From: Aliamphritea ceti
GTDB lineage: Bacteria > Pseudomonadota > Gammaproteobacteria > Pseudomonadales > Balneatricaceae
DNA: 64,000 nucleotides
Assembly (NCBI RefSeq): GCF_024347215.1
Contig: NZ_AP025282.1
Span: 3,844,001-3,908,000 of the forward strand
Reading direction: 5' to 3'
Of this stretch, positions 52,203 through 61,562 are shown piece by piece (the stretch's first letter is position 1; every line of letters begins with the position of its first letter). The notes beneath the pieces are model-generated. The model was given only the letters and a program-made list of their open reading frames with translations. It ran no database searches and was not told the DNA's origin. A program made the position numbers and the translations under genes.

Positions 52203-53429
52203 TTAGTCTTCCAGCAGATTGCGACCTTTGCCTGCGGCAATACGCATACGCAAAGCGTTCAGCTTAATAAAGCCAGCAGCATCTTTCTGATCGTAAGAAC
52301 CGGCATCATCTTCGAAAGTAGCAATGTTCTCATCGAACAGACTATCTTCAGAACGACGACCAACAACAATTACATTACCCTTATATAGCTTCAGGCGAAC
52401 GTCACCATTCACGTTACGCTGTGAGTAATCGATCATTTCCTGCATCATCTTACGTTCTTCTGACCACCAGAAGCCGTTATAGATAACTTTGGCATAACGC
52501 GGCATCAGCTCATCTTTCAGGTGAGCGACTTCACGGTCCAGAGTAATAGACTCAATTGCACGGTGTGCGCGCAGCATGATAGTGCCGCCCGGTGTTTCGT
52601 AACAACCGCGGGACTTCATACCAACGAAACGGTTTTCAACAATATCCAGACGGCCAATACCGTGCTCACCACCAACCTTATTCAGGTAAGTCAGAACAGT
52701 TGCCGGAGACATTGCTTCACCGTCGATTGCAACGATGTCACCCTTTTCGTAAGTCAGTTCCATGTACTGTGCTTCATCCGGAGCTTCTTCCGGAGATACA
52801 GACCAGCGCCACATATCCGTTTCAGCTTCAGCCCACGGATCTTCCAGGATGTCACCTTCGTAAGAAATGTGCAGCAGGTTAGCATCCATAGAATATGGAG
52901 ACTTCTTCTTCTTGTTGGAGAAGTCCACTGGAATATCGTGTTCTTCACAGTACTGCATCAGCGTTTCACGGGATGTCAGATCCCATTCACGCCATGGAGC
53001 AATTACTTCAACGCCAGGCTTAAGTGCATAAGCACCCATTTCAAAACGAACCTGATCATTGCCCTTACCAGTCGCGCCGTGAGAAATAGCATCAGCACCG
53101 GTTGAGTTAGCAATTTCAATCAGACGCTTCGCAATCAGCGGACGTGCGATTGACGTACCCAGCAGGTACTCACCTTCATAAATGGTGTTAGCACGGAACA
53201 TTGGGAAAACGAAATCACGTACAAACTCTTCGCGAAGATCTTCGATGTAAATTTCTTTTACACCCAGGGCTTCGGCTTTCGCACGCGCAGGTTCAACTTC
53301 TTCACCCTGGCCCAGATCCGCCGTGAATGTCACGACTTCACAGTTGTAAGTTTCCTGCAACCAACGAACGATTACAGATGTATCAAGGCCGCCGGAGTAG
53401 GCCAGCACAACCTTTTTAATGTCGGACAT
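52203..53429 (-). CDS. argG: argininosuccinate synthase
   Basis: Joins citrulline and aspartate with ATP in arginine biosynthesis. The N-terminal PP-loop 'VVLAYSGGLDTSVIVRWLQE' and the later 'SHGATGKGNDQVRFE', 'REWDLTSRETLMQY' and 'KKKKSPYSMDANLLH' are the expected conserved segments. ATG 53429 has GGAG 7 nt upstream and gives 408 aa; the frame's earlier codons encode an unconserved stretch. Followed by a double terminator. Confidence 0.97.
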   Translation of the reverse strand: MSDIKKVVLAYSGGLDTSVIVRWLQETYNCEVVTFTADLGQGEEVEPARAKAEALGVKEIYIEDLREEFVRDFVFPMFRANTIYEGEYLLGTSIARPLIAKRLIEIANSTGADAISHGATGKGNDQVRFEMGAYALKPGVEVIAPWREWDLTSRETLMQYCEEHDIPVDFSNKKKKSPYSMDANLLHISYEGDILEDPWAEAETDMWRWSVSPEEAPDEAQYMELTYEKGDIVAIDGEAMSPATVLTYLNKVGGEHGIGRLDIVENRFVGMKSRGCYETPGGTIMLRAHRAIESITLDREVAHLKDELMPRYAKVIYNGFWWSEERKMMQEMIDYSQRNVNGDVRLKLYKGNVIVVGRRSEDSLFDENIATFEDDAGSYDQKDAAGFIKLNALRMRIAAGKGRNLLED

Positions 53430-53597
53430 AAAAGAACTCCACACGAAAATCCACCACCGGGCAGACAACCCGATGTATTACCTGAAAAAGGAAAGGGCGA
53501 AATTATAGCATGAATACAGAGCAGGAACAGAGACAGTAAGGATAATTCCCCACTATCTCCAAGGCCAATAGAGTTTTTGTATACCCTATAGAAAAGC

Positions 53598-54455
53598 TTA
53601 CGGCTGATTACGGTCCAGACGAATCGTTACCCGACGGCTACGGTCACGGGTCGCTTTATTATTGGTCTGGTCCACAGGATAACGCTCACCATGATAACGG
53701 GTAATAATGACATCCGGATTAACACCCTTAGTCTTCAGATATGCCGTGACTTCATCAGCACGCTTCTTAGATAAATCCCGGTTGGCCAGACGTCGACCCT
53801 GAGTATCAGAGTGGCCATCCACATACACAGAACTAACCGCTTCATCATTGTTTACATAGATAGCAATCAGATCGAGACGCGCCTTAGTAGCATCAGACAA
53901 ACGCCAGGTTGCGGAAGGAAATAACACAGCAGTCCGGGCAATCTGGCGATAATTCACTGGCAACAAGCCTGCAACACAACCTGAATAGCTTTCAAAGGCT
54001 GGCTGAAAATTCGCAGCAGACAATCCCACCCGAACATTATCGCCGGTACCCAACCAGTTACGTGCTTTAAACGTCGGCATCATGCCTTTATATAAAGCGG
54101 CAATCATATTCTGAGCTTTTGGGCTCACAACCTCAATTTCACCACTGAACTGATTAAACTCCACTTCCCCTATACGCTTAGGTGCAGTACCTGGCTGCCA
54201 GGGAGAGGCCTCAGCTAACAGCATGGCCTTACCTTTCATGCCATGCCCTGGAAGCGGCTTAAGTACAAAACGGATCTGCTCTCCGGCCTGATGATCAAAA
54301 ATGGCTTCACCGAACAAAGGAATTTTTTGCGACAAACGGCAGTTAAACTTTGAGGATTCGAGATCCCAGCGAGACTGATCGATAGACGCAACAAAACTGG
54401 CCGCCCACGCAGGCAACGCCAATAAAGTAATCAATAATCCCAGAACAATTCGCAT
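53598..54455 (-). CDS. motY: sodium-type flagellar stator protein MotY
   Basis: Periplasmic T-ring component that holds the stator of sodium-driven polar flagella. The signal peptide is residues 1-18 (MRIVLGLLITLLALPAWA). The N-terminal domain ('IDQSRWDLESSKFNCRLSQK') is the MotY-specific part that docks on the basal body. The C-terminal OmpA-like peptidoglycan-binding domain has 'VYVDGHSDTQGRRLANRDLS' and 'KKRADEVTAYL'. ATG 54455 is chosen for the signal peptide (285 aa). It stands alone, as motY usually does. Confidence 0.9.
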   Translation of the reverse strand: MRIVLGLLITLLALPAWAASFVASIDQSRWDLESSKFNCRLSQKIPLFGEAIFDHQAGEQIRFVLKPLPGHGMKGKAMLLAEASPWQPGTAPKRIGEVEFNQFSGEIEVVSPKAQNMIAALYKGMMPTFKARNWLGTGDNVRVGLSAANFQPAFESYSGCVAGLLPVNYRQIARTAVLFPSATWRLSDATKARLDLIAIYVNNDEAVSSVYVDGHSDTQGRRLANRDLSKKRADEVTAYLKTKGVNPDVIITRYHGERYPVDQTNNKATRDRSRRVTIRLDRNQP

Positions 54456-54680
54456 AAACAGATCAAATCCTTGCAGATACTTAACCAACATCTCAAATAT
54501 CGACTGTTAGAGGTAAAACTTTACCGTCCTAACTGGGATATTTAAGCATTCGTCAGTGTCTATCCATTTTAACAGCAATATGCTGCAAATACTTCCGTAG
54601 CAATGACAACTGCCAGCCAAGATTATACACTGGCGTCATACTCAACTGCAGGCTGAAGAGACAGCCTTTAAGGATCTCAT

Positions 54681-55334
54681 TTGACTAAACATAACAGTGC
54701 CTATCAGCATCCGATGTCGACCCGCTTCCGTGGCTACCTGCCAGTCGTCGTTGACGTTGAAACTGCCGGGTTCAATGCTCAGACAGATGCACTTCTGGAA
54801 ATTGCCGCCGTCACTCTGACGATGGACGATGACGGCAACCTGCTGATTGACCAAAGCTATTCCTTTAACGTTAATCCGTTTGAAGGCGCCAACCTGGAAA
54901 AATCCGCGCTGGAATTTACTGGCATCGACCCGTACAACCCATTACGCGGTGCCATCGACGAACAGGAAGCTCTGGAAAAGATTTTCAAATCTATTCGTAA
55001 ATCCGTGAAGGCCCACAACTGTAAGCGAGCTATTCTAGTTGGCCATAACGCGGCATTTGATCACAGCTTTGTAACCGCTGCTTCCGACCGTTGTGACATG
55101 AAACGTAATCCGTTTCACCCATTCTCAACTTTTGATACTGCTACCCTTGCAGGCCTGGCTTTCGGACATACTGTGCTGGCCAAAGCCTGCGACATCGCAG
55201 ATATAGACTTCGACGGTAAAGAAGCACACTCAGCACTATACGATACGATGAAAACAGCAGAGCTGTTTTGCACCATCGTCAATCGCTGGAAAGACCTCGG
55301 TGGCTGGAGCATGGTTCAGGATCACTACGAATAA
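54681..55334 (+). CDS. rnt: ribonuclease T
   Basis: 3'-5' exoribonuclease that trims tRNA CCA ends and 5S/23S rRNA. DEDD-family motifs: Asp25 and Glu27 in 'VVVDVETAGFNAQTDALLEI', 'LVGHNAAFDHSFV', and the final 'DGKEAHSALYDTMKTAELF'. The start is a TTG at 54681 because AAGGA lies 6-7 nt upstream. The first ATG, 33 nt later, lacks such a site and would still leave the domain whole. 217 aa. Confidence 0.94.
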   Translation: MTKHNSAYQHPMSTRFRGYLPVVVDVETAGFNAQTDALLEIAAVTLTMDDDGNLLIDQSYSFNVNPFEGANLEKSALEFTGIDPYNPLRGAIDEQEALEKIFKSIRKSVKAHNCKRAILVGHNAAFDHSFVTAASDRCDMKRNPFHPFSTFDTATLAGLAFGHTVLAKACDIADIDFDGKEAHSALYDTMKTAELFCTIVNRWKDLGGWSMVQDHYE

Positions 55335-55354
55335 CACCTGCTCACTTAGCTTAC

Positions 55355-55385
55355 AAAAAAGCCCTGTAACAACAGGGCTTTTTAT
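55355..55385. terminator. bidirectional terminator rnt / bcr-like
   Basis: AAGCCCTGT pairs with ACAGGGCTT around a short loop, with A-run before and T-run after. It serves the convergent rnt and MFS genes; the MFS stop codon is within 2 nt of it. Confidence 0.88.
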
Positions 55386-55386
55386 A

Positions 55387-56610
55387 TCAGGATGTCTGAA
55401 CCTCAGCTCGCCCCGCTTCTATCCAGCGCATCATCACCAGCCCCACAGCAGCACATACAGCAAAACCAGCCACCAAAGGAATCACCGTCCCGTTAAACAG
55501 CCCACCAATAAATACGCCTATTATTGCGGATAACAGTGTTGAAACAGCGCCTACCACCGCTGCTCCCATACCGGCATATTGCCCCAGACCTTCCATTGCC
55601 AAAGCATTCAGATTACTGAACAACATACCAATACAGGCAAACGCCAAAATAAAATACAGGGTTAACAGCCAGAGCGGCGGTAATCCTTGCCAATAGCTGC
55701 TGGCAACTACACACAGCGTAGAGCTAATCATTAAGATAAGCAGAGCCCGCCAAGTGAGATGTTGCATACCTAAACGCATCACCAGCCGGCCATTAAGATA
55801 AGAAGAAAAACCAATCGCAAACGCAAGCAATGCAAAATAAAGCGGAAACAATTCCCCTAGCCCATACAGCTGTTGAAACACCTGAGCGGACGAACTCAGA
55901 TAGGCAACAAACGCCCCAGAGACGATACCCGCCATTACGGTATAGCCCATGGCAAAGCGATCGGTTGTAACCGTCATAAATGCTTTACTGATTGCCTTGA
56001 ACGAAAACTCCGCCCTGCGTTCCTGCGGGTGCGTTTCTGGTTGACGCAAATGAAACCAAACTAAGCTAATCAACCCGATCACTAATATGGCCACAAAGAT
56101 GTAACGCCAGTCAGCCACCCAAAGAATCAACTGCCCGAATACCGGTGCGATCATCGGAATAACAATAAAGATAACCATAATAAATGACATGACCCTGGCC
56201 ATATCCCGCCCGGAAAACTGATCCCGGACAATTGCTACCGTCAGAATTTTCGGTGCCGCCAGACCAAAGCCTTGCAAAAACCGTCCCAGCAGCATCACAT
56301 GCAAATCCTGCGCGACGATACACAGGATACCGCCAGCAATAAACAGCGCATACCCCAGGTACATCACAGGTCGGCGGCCAAAGCTGTCAGATGCAGGTCC
56401 GTAACACAGCTGCCCCACTGCCATGCCTAAAAACAAAACAGATACCACCAGCTGCACATCATTAATGTCTGCAACCTGCAGGGCATCTCCCATTAGTGCT
56501 AACGCTGGCAACATTGCATCAATCGCCAGGGCAACCAGCGACATCATCATCGCCATAAGCGTGACAAACTCAGCGAACGGCATTTGCCCCGTATAGGATT
56601 TATTCGGCAC
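55387..56610 (-). CDS. Bcr/CflA-family drug efflux MFS transporter
   Basis: Twelve-helix major facilitator of 407 aa. Typical Bcr/CflA segments are 'MMMSLVALAIDAMLPAL', 'LFLGMAVGQLCYGPASDSFG' with 'RRPVMYLGYALF' (motif A), and 'FLQGFGLAAPKILTVAIVRD' (motif C region). The start may be the GTG at 56610 or the ATG at 56583. A proton-driven exporter of small drugs is expected; substrate unknown. No regulator is adjacent. Confidence 0.88.
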   Translation of the reverse strand: MPNKSYTGQMPFAEFVTLMAMMMSLVALAIDAMLPALALMGDALQVADINDVQLVVSVLFLGMAVGQLCYGPASDSFGRRPVMYLGYALFIAGGILCIVAQDLHVMLLGRFLQGFGLAAPKILTVAIVRDQFSGRDMARVMSFIMVIFIVIPMIAPVFGQLILWVADWRYIFVAILVIGLISLVWFHLRQPETHPQERRAEFSFKAISKAFMTVTTDRFAMGYTVMAGIVSGAFVAYLSSSAQVFQQLYGLGELFPLYFALLAFAIGFSSYLNGRLVMRLGMQHLTWRALLILMISSTLCVVASSYWQGLPPLWLLTLYFILAFACIGMLFSNLNALAMEGLGQYAGMGAAVVGAVSTLLSAIIGVFIGGLFNGTVIPLVAGFAVCAAVGLVMMRWIEAGRAEVQTS

Positions 56611-56888
56611 AGAAAAATTCCGGAATTAATTAGTGAAATTATTTAATAGGGCTAACTGGCTGAACTCTTTAATCAAACTCTTTAGTCAAACCATTTAGCC
56701 GGGCTATTTAGTAAAAGCAAAATGCCCGCTACAACACAGGTAAAGAACTTACCGATAAGCAAGCGCAGGACGATCAAACATCATACCCGATGAACAGGCA
56801 GAATGATCATTATAAATAGGTATGTCAGGCATGCATATTTCATATACAGCTATACAAACGCACAACAGCTGAAACTAAAATCCAGACA
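56611..56888. repeat. intergenic region with a degenerate 13-bp tandem repeat
   Basis: Four head-to-tail units at 56663-56714: AACTCTTTAATCA, AACTCTTTAGTCA, AACCATTTAGCCG, GGCTATTTAGTAA. The first two differ by one base and the array decays to the right. The rest of the stretch holds no gene that I can support. Confidence 0.55.
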
Positions 56889-56919
56889 CAAAAAAACCGC
56901 CATAAAGGCGGTTTTTTTT
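56889..56919 (-). terminator. terminator of the peroxiredoxin gene
   Basis: AACCGCC/GGCGGTT stem with ATAAA loop, flanked by A7 and T8, 15 nt past the peroxiredoxin stop on the minus strand; it would work in both directions. Confidence 0.9.
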
Positions 56920-56933
56920 CAGATATTTAAATC

Positions 56934-57536
56934 TTACAGCTTGTCAGCGTTGTCAGACAGGTAGCTTGCAACACCTTCAGGAGAAGCAACCATACCTTCA
57001 TCACCTTCGCTCCAACCAGCCGGGCAAACTTCACCGTTCTTCTGGTGGAAAGCCAGCGCATCAACCATACGCAGCATTTCGTCAACGTTACGGCCCAGTG
57101 GCAGATCGTTAACAACCTGGTGACGTACCAGACCATCTTCGTCGATCAGGAAAGAACCACGGAAAGCAACACCACCTTCAGATTCAACATCGTAATCTTT
57201 ACAGATGCTGTGAGTCATGTCAGCAACCAGAGTGTACTTAACAGGACCGATACCACCTGCTTCAACAGGTGTGTTACGCCATGCATTGTGAGAGAAGTGA
57301 GAGTCGATAGAAACACCGATTACTTCAACGCCACGCTTAGCGAACTCTTCGATACGGTGATCGAAAGCCAGCAGCTCAGAAGGACATACGAAAGTGAAGT
57401 CCAGTGGGTAGAAGAATACAACAGCTTTCTTGCCTTTAGTTGCTTCAGACAGTGTAAAAGCATCAACGATTTCACCGTTTCCCAGTACTGCTGGAGCTGT
57501 AAAGTCTGGAGCGTTCTTACCTACTAATACGGCCAT
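56934..57536 (-). CDS. typical 2-Cys peroxiredoxin (AhpC/Prx1 type)
   Basis: Reduces hydrogen peroxide and organic peroxides. Peroxidatic Cys51 sits in 'YPLDFTFVCPSELLAF', the resolving Cys in 'NGEVCPAGWSEGD' near the C-terminus. ATG 57536, preceded by AAGAGAGAA, gives 200 aa, the length of the Prx1/AhpC group. The reductant is probably thioredoxin since no AhpF is adjacent. The long upstream run-in of the frame encodes no conserved residues and was dropped. Confidence 0.94.
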   Translation of the reverse strand: MAVLVGKNAPDFTAPAVLGNGEIVDAFTLSEATKGKKAVVFFYPLDFTFVCPSELLAFDHRIEEFAKRGVEVIGVSIDSHFSHNAWRNTPVEAGGIGPVKYTLVADMTHSICKDYDVESEGGVAFRGSFLIDEDGLVRHQVVNDLPLGRNVDEMLRMVDALAFHQKNGEVCPAGWSEGDEGMVASPEGVASYLSDNADKL

Positions 57537-57692
57537 GTTTAGTTCTCTCTTAAATGAATTAAAAATACAGCGGTTACCCGCGCACAAATTAAGTGCGAAT
57601 CAGCATAGCAGATAGTTCTTATTAGACTAATTAAACCAGACAATAAAAACGATAAAGAATATTAATTACCAGCTTGCTGATTCACCAGAGGC

Positions 57693-58025
57693 TTACTCGC
57701 CTTCAGGCTGGCTAGGAGCAGCTTCAGCAATCAGCTCTTTAAGCTCGCCACTGGCAGCCATTTCTACAACGATGTCACAACCGCCAATCAACTCACCTTT
57801 TACCCACAACTGCGGGAACGTTGGCCAGTTAGCGTATTTTGGCAGCTCTGAACGGATTTCCGGGTTTTCCAGAATGTTTACGAAAGCAAAACGCTCGCCA
57901 CACTCCATAACCGCTTCAACAGTACGGGAAGAAAAACCACACTGAGGGAAACGGGGCGTGCCCTTCATGTATAGCAGAATATCATTAGATTCAATCTGCT
58001 CTTTAATGGTATCAACGACGCTCAT
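57693..58025 (-). CDS. grxD: monothiol glutaredoxin Grx4
   Basis: Monothiol CGFS glutaredoxin of 110 aa that carries and delivers 2Fe-2S clusters. The active site is 'FPQCGFSSRTVEAV' with Cys29; 'LYMKGTPRFPQ' before and 'TFPQLWVKGELIGGCDIVVEM' after form the glutathione-binding groove. AAGGTG precedes ATG 58025. Stand-alone unit. Confidence 0.94.
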   Translation of the reverse strand: MSVVDTIKEQIESNDILLYMKGTPRFPQCGFSSRTVEAVMECGERFAFVNILENPEIRSELPKYANWPTFPQLWVKGELIGGCDIVVEMAASGELKELIAEAAPSQPEGE

Positions 58026-58351
58026 AAGTACACCTTTAAACCTGTCAAAACTTTCGCCCGTTTCTGCGGGGGCGTTAAAAAAAACGCAAGCCTACCATAA
58101 ACCCGAGTGTTTTACTCAAGAAATAATTCAGCCACCTGCCTGCTCCAAATGAGCAGTCCACTATCCTAATCTGTGTCTTTATAAAACATTGTGACGCTGA
58201 TCAATAAATTCAAGCCTGAATCCCCTGCCCGAACAGATAAATTGCAGCAAAGATTGCTAAACTAGCGACGATTGAATAGACTTTTCCGTTTTTTCCACGC
58301 CGAGACTTCTTCTTTTATTGGCGATGGGTACATGTCGCAAAGAGGGACTTT
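58026..58351. other. divergent region grxD / argD
   Basis: Holds the promoters of both genes. A GAGGG ribosome-binding site lies before argD. I found no convincing ARG box and no RNA gene. Confidence 0.4.
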
Positions 58352-59536
58352 ATGTCTACACAGCCCATAATGAACACTTATGCACGCCTGTCCGTGGCCT
58401 TTGATCATGGCGAAGGCTCATGGCTGTATGATACAGATGGCCATAAATATCTGGACGCACTGAGCGGTATTGCCGTTTGTGGCCTGGGTCACGCACACCC
58501 GGCTGTCACCACTGCGATCAGCGAACAGGCCAGTCAGCTTATTCATACATCAAACCTGTACACGATTCCGAATCAGGAACGTCTGGCCCGCCGTCTGACA
58601 CAAATCTCCGGCATGGACAGCGTTTTCTTCGGCAACTCGGGTGCAGAAGCCAATGAAGCTGCAATTAAACTGGCACGCCGCTACGGCCACGGCAAAGGTA
58701 TCGACCAGCCAGTTACTATTGTTATGGACGGGTCGTTCCATGGCCGCACCATGGCGACCCTGAGCGCTACCGGTAACCGTGCTGTGCAAGCAGGCTTTGA
58801 ACCTCTGGTCAGTGGTTTTGTACGTGCTCCGTTTAATGACGTAGAAGCGATCCGCAAAATTGCGACCAACAACCCGAACGTAGTTGCTATTCTGGTTGAG
58901 CCAATTCAGGGCGAAGGCGGCGTTATCATTCCTGCCGACAACTATCTGAACCAGTTACGCGATATTTGTGATGAACATGACTGGCTGTTAATGCTGGATG
59001 AAGTTCAGACAGGTAATGGCCGTACCGGCAGCTACTTTGCGTATCAGCAGAACGATATCCTTCCGGACGTTGTTACTACAGCTAAAGGCCTGGGTAACGG
59101 TGTACCAATTGGTGCCTGTCTGGCCCGCGGTAAAGCTGCTGAGATCCTGATTCCGGGTACTCACGGTTCTACTTACGGCGGCAACCCTTTATGCTGTGCA
59201 GCTGCGCTGGCAGTCGTAGATACTATTACTCACGACAAGCTGGACCAGCGAGCCGCTGAACTGGGTGACCAGATTACAGAAGGCTTCCGCGACCAGCTAA
59301 GCGGTTCTGAAAGCGTCAAAGAAGTCCGTAACAAAGGACTGATGATTGCCATTGAATTAAGCGAAGCCGGTTCTGAGCTAGCTGTACTGGCAAAAGTGAA
59401 AGGCGTTCTTCTGAATGTAACCGGTGGAGGTAAAGTCGTACGTCTGTTACCACCACTGACGATGACCGACAGCGAAGCCAAACTGCTGGTAAACACTGTA
59501 TCTAAGATCATCAAGGTATATATGGCTGACGATTAA
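58352..59536 (+). CDS. argD: acetylornithine aminotransferase
   Basis: PLP-dependent class III aminotransferase that makes N-acetylornithine (and possibly succinyl-diaminopimelate in lysine synthesis). It has 'NTYARLSVAFDHGEGSWLYD', 'SGIAVCGLGHAHPAV', 'FFGNSGAEANEAAIKLAR', 'GSFHGRTMATLSATGN', the PLP Asp in 'LLMLDEVQTGNGRTG' and the Schiff-base Lys in 'VTTAKGLGNGVPIGA'. 394 aa is normal. It is followed 70 nt later by argF with a terminator-like hairpin between. Confidence 0.95.
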   Translation: MSTQPIMNTYARLSVAFDHGEGSWLYDTDGHKYLDALSGIAVCGLGHAHPAVTTAISEQASQLIHTSNLYTIPNQERLARRLTQISGMDSVFFGNSGAEANEAAIKLARRYGHGKGIDQPVTIVMDGSFHGRTMATLSATGNRAVQAGFEPLVSGFVRAPFNDVEAIRKIATNNPNVVAILVEPIQGEGGVIIPADNYLNQLRDICDEHDWLLMLDEVQTGNGRTGSYFAYQQNDILPDVVTTAKGLGNGVPIGACLARGKAAEILIPGTHGSTYGGNPLCCAAALAVVDTITHDKLDQRAAELGDQITEGFRDQLSGSESVKEVRNKGLMIAIELSEAGSELAVLAKVKGVLLNVTGGGKVVRLLPPLTMTDSEAKLLVNTVSKIIKVYMADD

Positions 59537-59574
59537 TCGTCAGCTGTTATTAAAGACTTAAATTAACGAAGATT

Positions 59575-59603
59575 AAGGAGGCCTGATTCGTCAGGCCCTT
59601 TTT
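59575..59603 (+). promoter_or_regulatory. argF: AAGGAGG site followed by a terminator hairpin before argF
   Basis: AAGGAGG (59575-59581) overlaps the foot of a hairpin GGCCTGA-TTCG-TCAGGCC (59580-59597), which is followed by CTTTTT. The argF ATG is at 59607. No other ribosome-binding site exists for argF, so folding of the hairpin would both end transcription from argD and change the distance between the site and the start codon. Confidence 0.65.
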
Positions 59604-59606
59604 ATT

Positions 59607-60521
59607 ATGACAACAAGACATTTCTTAACCCTGCTAGATTTAACGTCCGACGAATTGAAAGCGCTGATCCGTCGCGCCGTAGAACTGAAGCGAATTCGCA
59701 ACAGTGGTGAGATTTACGAGCCATTGAAAAACCAGGTACTGGCGATGATTTTTGAAAAATCCTCCACCCGTACCCGTGTCTCTTTCGAGGCTGGTATGGC
59801 GCAGTTTGGCGGCCATGCACTCTTCTTGTCATCCCGCGACACCCAACTGGGCCGGGGCGAACCGATTGAAGATAGCGCCAAAGTAATTTCCAGCATGTGT
59901 GATGCGGTAATGATCCGTACCTTCTCACATGAGTCTGTTGAAACCTTTGCAGCCAACTCAAGCGTGCCTGTTATCAACGCACTCACAGATGAGTATCATC
60001 CGTGCCAGCTGCTGGCTGATATGCAAACGTATTACGAACACCGCGGTGATATTCAGGGTAAAACTGTGACCTGGGTAGGCGATGGTAACAATATGTGCCA
60101 TTCCTATATTAATGCAGCCCGCCGGTTTGATTTCCATCTGAACATTGCCTGCCCGGAAGGCTTTGACCCGGATGCGGAACTGGTTGAAACCAACAAAGGC
60201 CGGATCACCATTTATCGCACGCCTGAAGAAGCTATCAAAGATTCGCATCTGGTTGTTACTGACGTATGGGCATCCATGGGCCAGGAAGAAGAACAGCTGG
60301 AACGTGAAGAAGCCTTCGCTGGCTATCAGGTAACGTCAGCACTGATGGATACTGCAGATAAAGAAGCTCTGTTCATGCATTGCCTTCCGGCTCACCGTGG
60401 TGAAGAAGTCAGCGCAGAACTGATGGATTCTGATCCACGCTCAGTGGTTTTTGACGAAGCAGAAAACCGTCTGCACGCTCAGAAAGCATTACTGGAACTG
60501 CTGATGGTAGACAGTAAATAA
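59607..60521 (+). CDS. argF: ornithine carbamoyltransferase
   Basis: Makes citrulline from ornithine and carbamoyl phosphate. Carbamoyl-phosphate site 'FEKSSTRTRVSFEAGM', 'HPCQLLADMQTYYEHRG', the ornithine site 'VWASMGQEEEQ' and the catalytic Cys-Leu-Pro in 'LFMHCLPAHRGEEV' are intact. The N-terminus 'MTTRHFLTLLDLTSDELKAL' (20 residues) matches anabolic pseudomonad-type enzymes, so ATG 59607 is right. 304 aa. It forms the arginine route with argD upstream and argG at 52203. Confidence 0.96.
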   Translation: MTTRHFLTLLDLTSDELKALIRRAVELKRIRNSGEIYEPLKNQVLAMIFEKSSTRTRVSFEAGMAQFGGHALFLSSRDTQLGRGEPIEDSAKVISSMCDAVMIRTFSHESVETFAANSSVPVINALTDEYHPCQLLADMQTYYEHRGDIQGKTVTWVGDGNNMCHSYINAARRFDFHLNIACPEGFDPDAELVETNKGRITIYRTPEEAIKDSHLVVTDVWASMGQEEEQLEREEAFAGYQVTSALMDTADKEALFMHCLPAHRGEEVSAELMDSDPRSVVFDEAENRLHAQKALLELLMVDSK

Positions 60522-60534
60522 GCTGACCGTCAGA

Positions 60535-60569
60535 CTACTTATCCCTGTTTTTTCAACAGGGGTAAGTAG
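60535..60569 (+). terminator. hairpin after argF
   Basis: CTACTTATCCCTGTT pairs with AACAGGGGTAAGTAG with one mismatch around a short T-rich loop, 14 nt after the argF stop. There is no U-tract after it, so it may end transcription weakly or protect the mRNA. Confidence 0.6.
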
Positions 60570-60647
60570 TTACTCTCCGGCTAAGCCGTCAAGGTACGAC
60601 AGTTCATACTATACTCATATCTAAGTTGAAGTTGAGGTTCCACCCGT

Positions 60648-61562
60648 ATGATCGAGCTTCGTCATTTAAAAACTCTCTCGGCACTACGTGACACCGGCAG
60701 TCTGGTGGATGCGGCAGACCGTATTCATCTCACCCAGTCAGCACTGTCGCATCAGATCAAAGATCTGGAAGACCGGCTCGACTGTTCACTGTTTATCCGC
60801 AAAACCAAACCTATATGTTTCACCAGCGCCGGGCAGCGAATTCTCGCCCTCGCGGATGAAGTGTTACCTATGGTTCGAAATGCTGAACGGGACATTGCCC
60901 GTTTAGCGGGTGGTGAAGCCGGCCGGCTGAATATATGCATAGAGTGCCATAGCTGTTTCGACTGGCTCATGCCGACCATAGACCACTTCCGCCAGAACTG
61001 GCCAGAGGTAGAAATGGACCTCTCAACCGGTTTCAGCTTTTTACCACTACCGGCACTGGCCCGGGGTGATCTTGACCTGGTTATTACAGCGGACCCTGAA
61101 GAGCGCAACGGAATTACCTATATTCCTCTGTTTACTTACGAATCCGTATTAGCCATCGCCAAACAACACCGACTGGTTGCCAAGCGACATATCCAGCCAC
61201 AAGACCTTGCCAGCGAAGTACTGATTACTTACCCGGTTGAGTCCCATCGTCTGGATGTTTTCAAACATTTTCTGGAACCGGCTGAAACTGAGCCCGCAAG
61301 TATCCGTACCTCAGAACTGACTGTCATGATCATGCAACTGGTTGCCAGCGGTCGTGGTGTTTCTGCACTGCCTAACTGGGCGATTCACCAGTACATCGAG
61401 CAGAATTACATCAGTGCTCGACCACTGGGTGAAAAAGGTGTTTGGTGTACGTTATACGCCGCCATTCGTGATGATCAGAAAGATGCAGACTTCATGCTGG
61501 ACTTCCTGAACACGGCCAAAGAAATTACCTTTAAAAATCTCAGCGGTATTAAATCTGCATGA
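60648..61562 (+). CDS. metR: LysR-family methionine regulator MetR
   Basis: LysR regulator of 304 aa. 'MIELRHLKTLSALRDTGSLV' opens the helix-turn-helix ('LTQSALSHQIKDLEDRL'). The effector domain opening 'CIECHSCFDWLMPTIDHFRQ' and 'WPEVEMDLSTGFSFLPLPAL' match MetR, which activates metE/metH with homocysteine as co-factor. The stop overlaps the start of the following gene (ATGA). No metE or metH lies in the window, so its targets are elsewhere. Confidence 0.9.
   Translation: MIELRHLKTLSALRDTGSLVDAADRIHLTQSALSHQIKDLEDRLDCSLFIRKTKPICFTSAGQRILALADEVLPMVRNAERDIARLAGGEAGRLNICIECHSCFDWLMPTIDHFRQNWPEVEMDLSTGFSFLPLPALARGDLDLVITADPEERNGITYIPLFTYESVLAIAKQHRLVAKRHIQPQDLASEVLITYPVESHRLDVFKHFLEPAETEPASIRTSELTVMIMQLVASGRGVSALPNWAIHQYIEQNYISARPLGEKGVWCTLYAAIRDDQKDADFMLDFLNTAKEITFKNLSGIKSA

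Noticed and set aside
52521..53105. 194-codon frame antisense to argG
   Set aside because: Shadow of the strongly conserved argG reading frame; no independent signals.
57045..57527. 160-codon frame antisense to the peroxiredoxin gene
   Set aside because: Mirror of the conserved peroxiredoxin codons; no ribosome-binding site.
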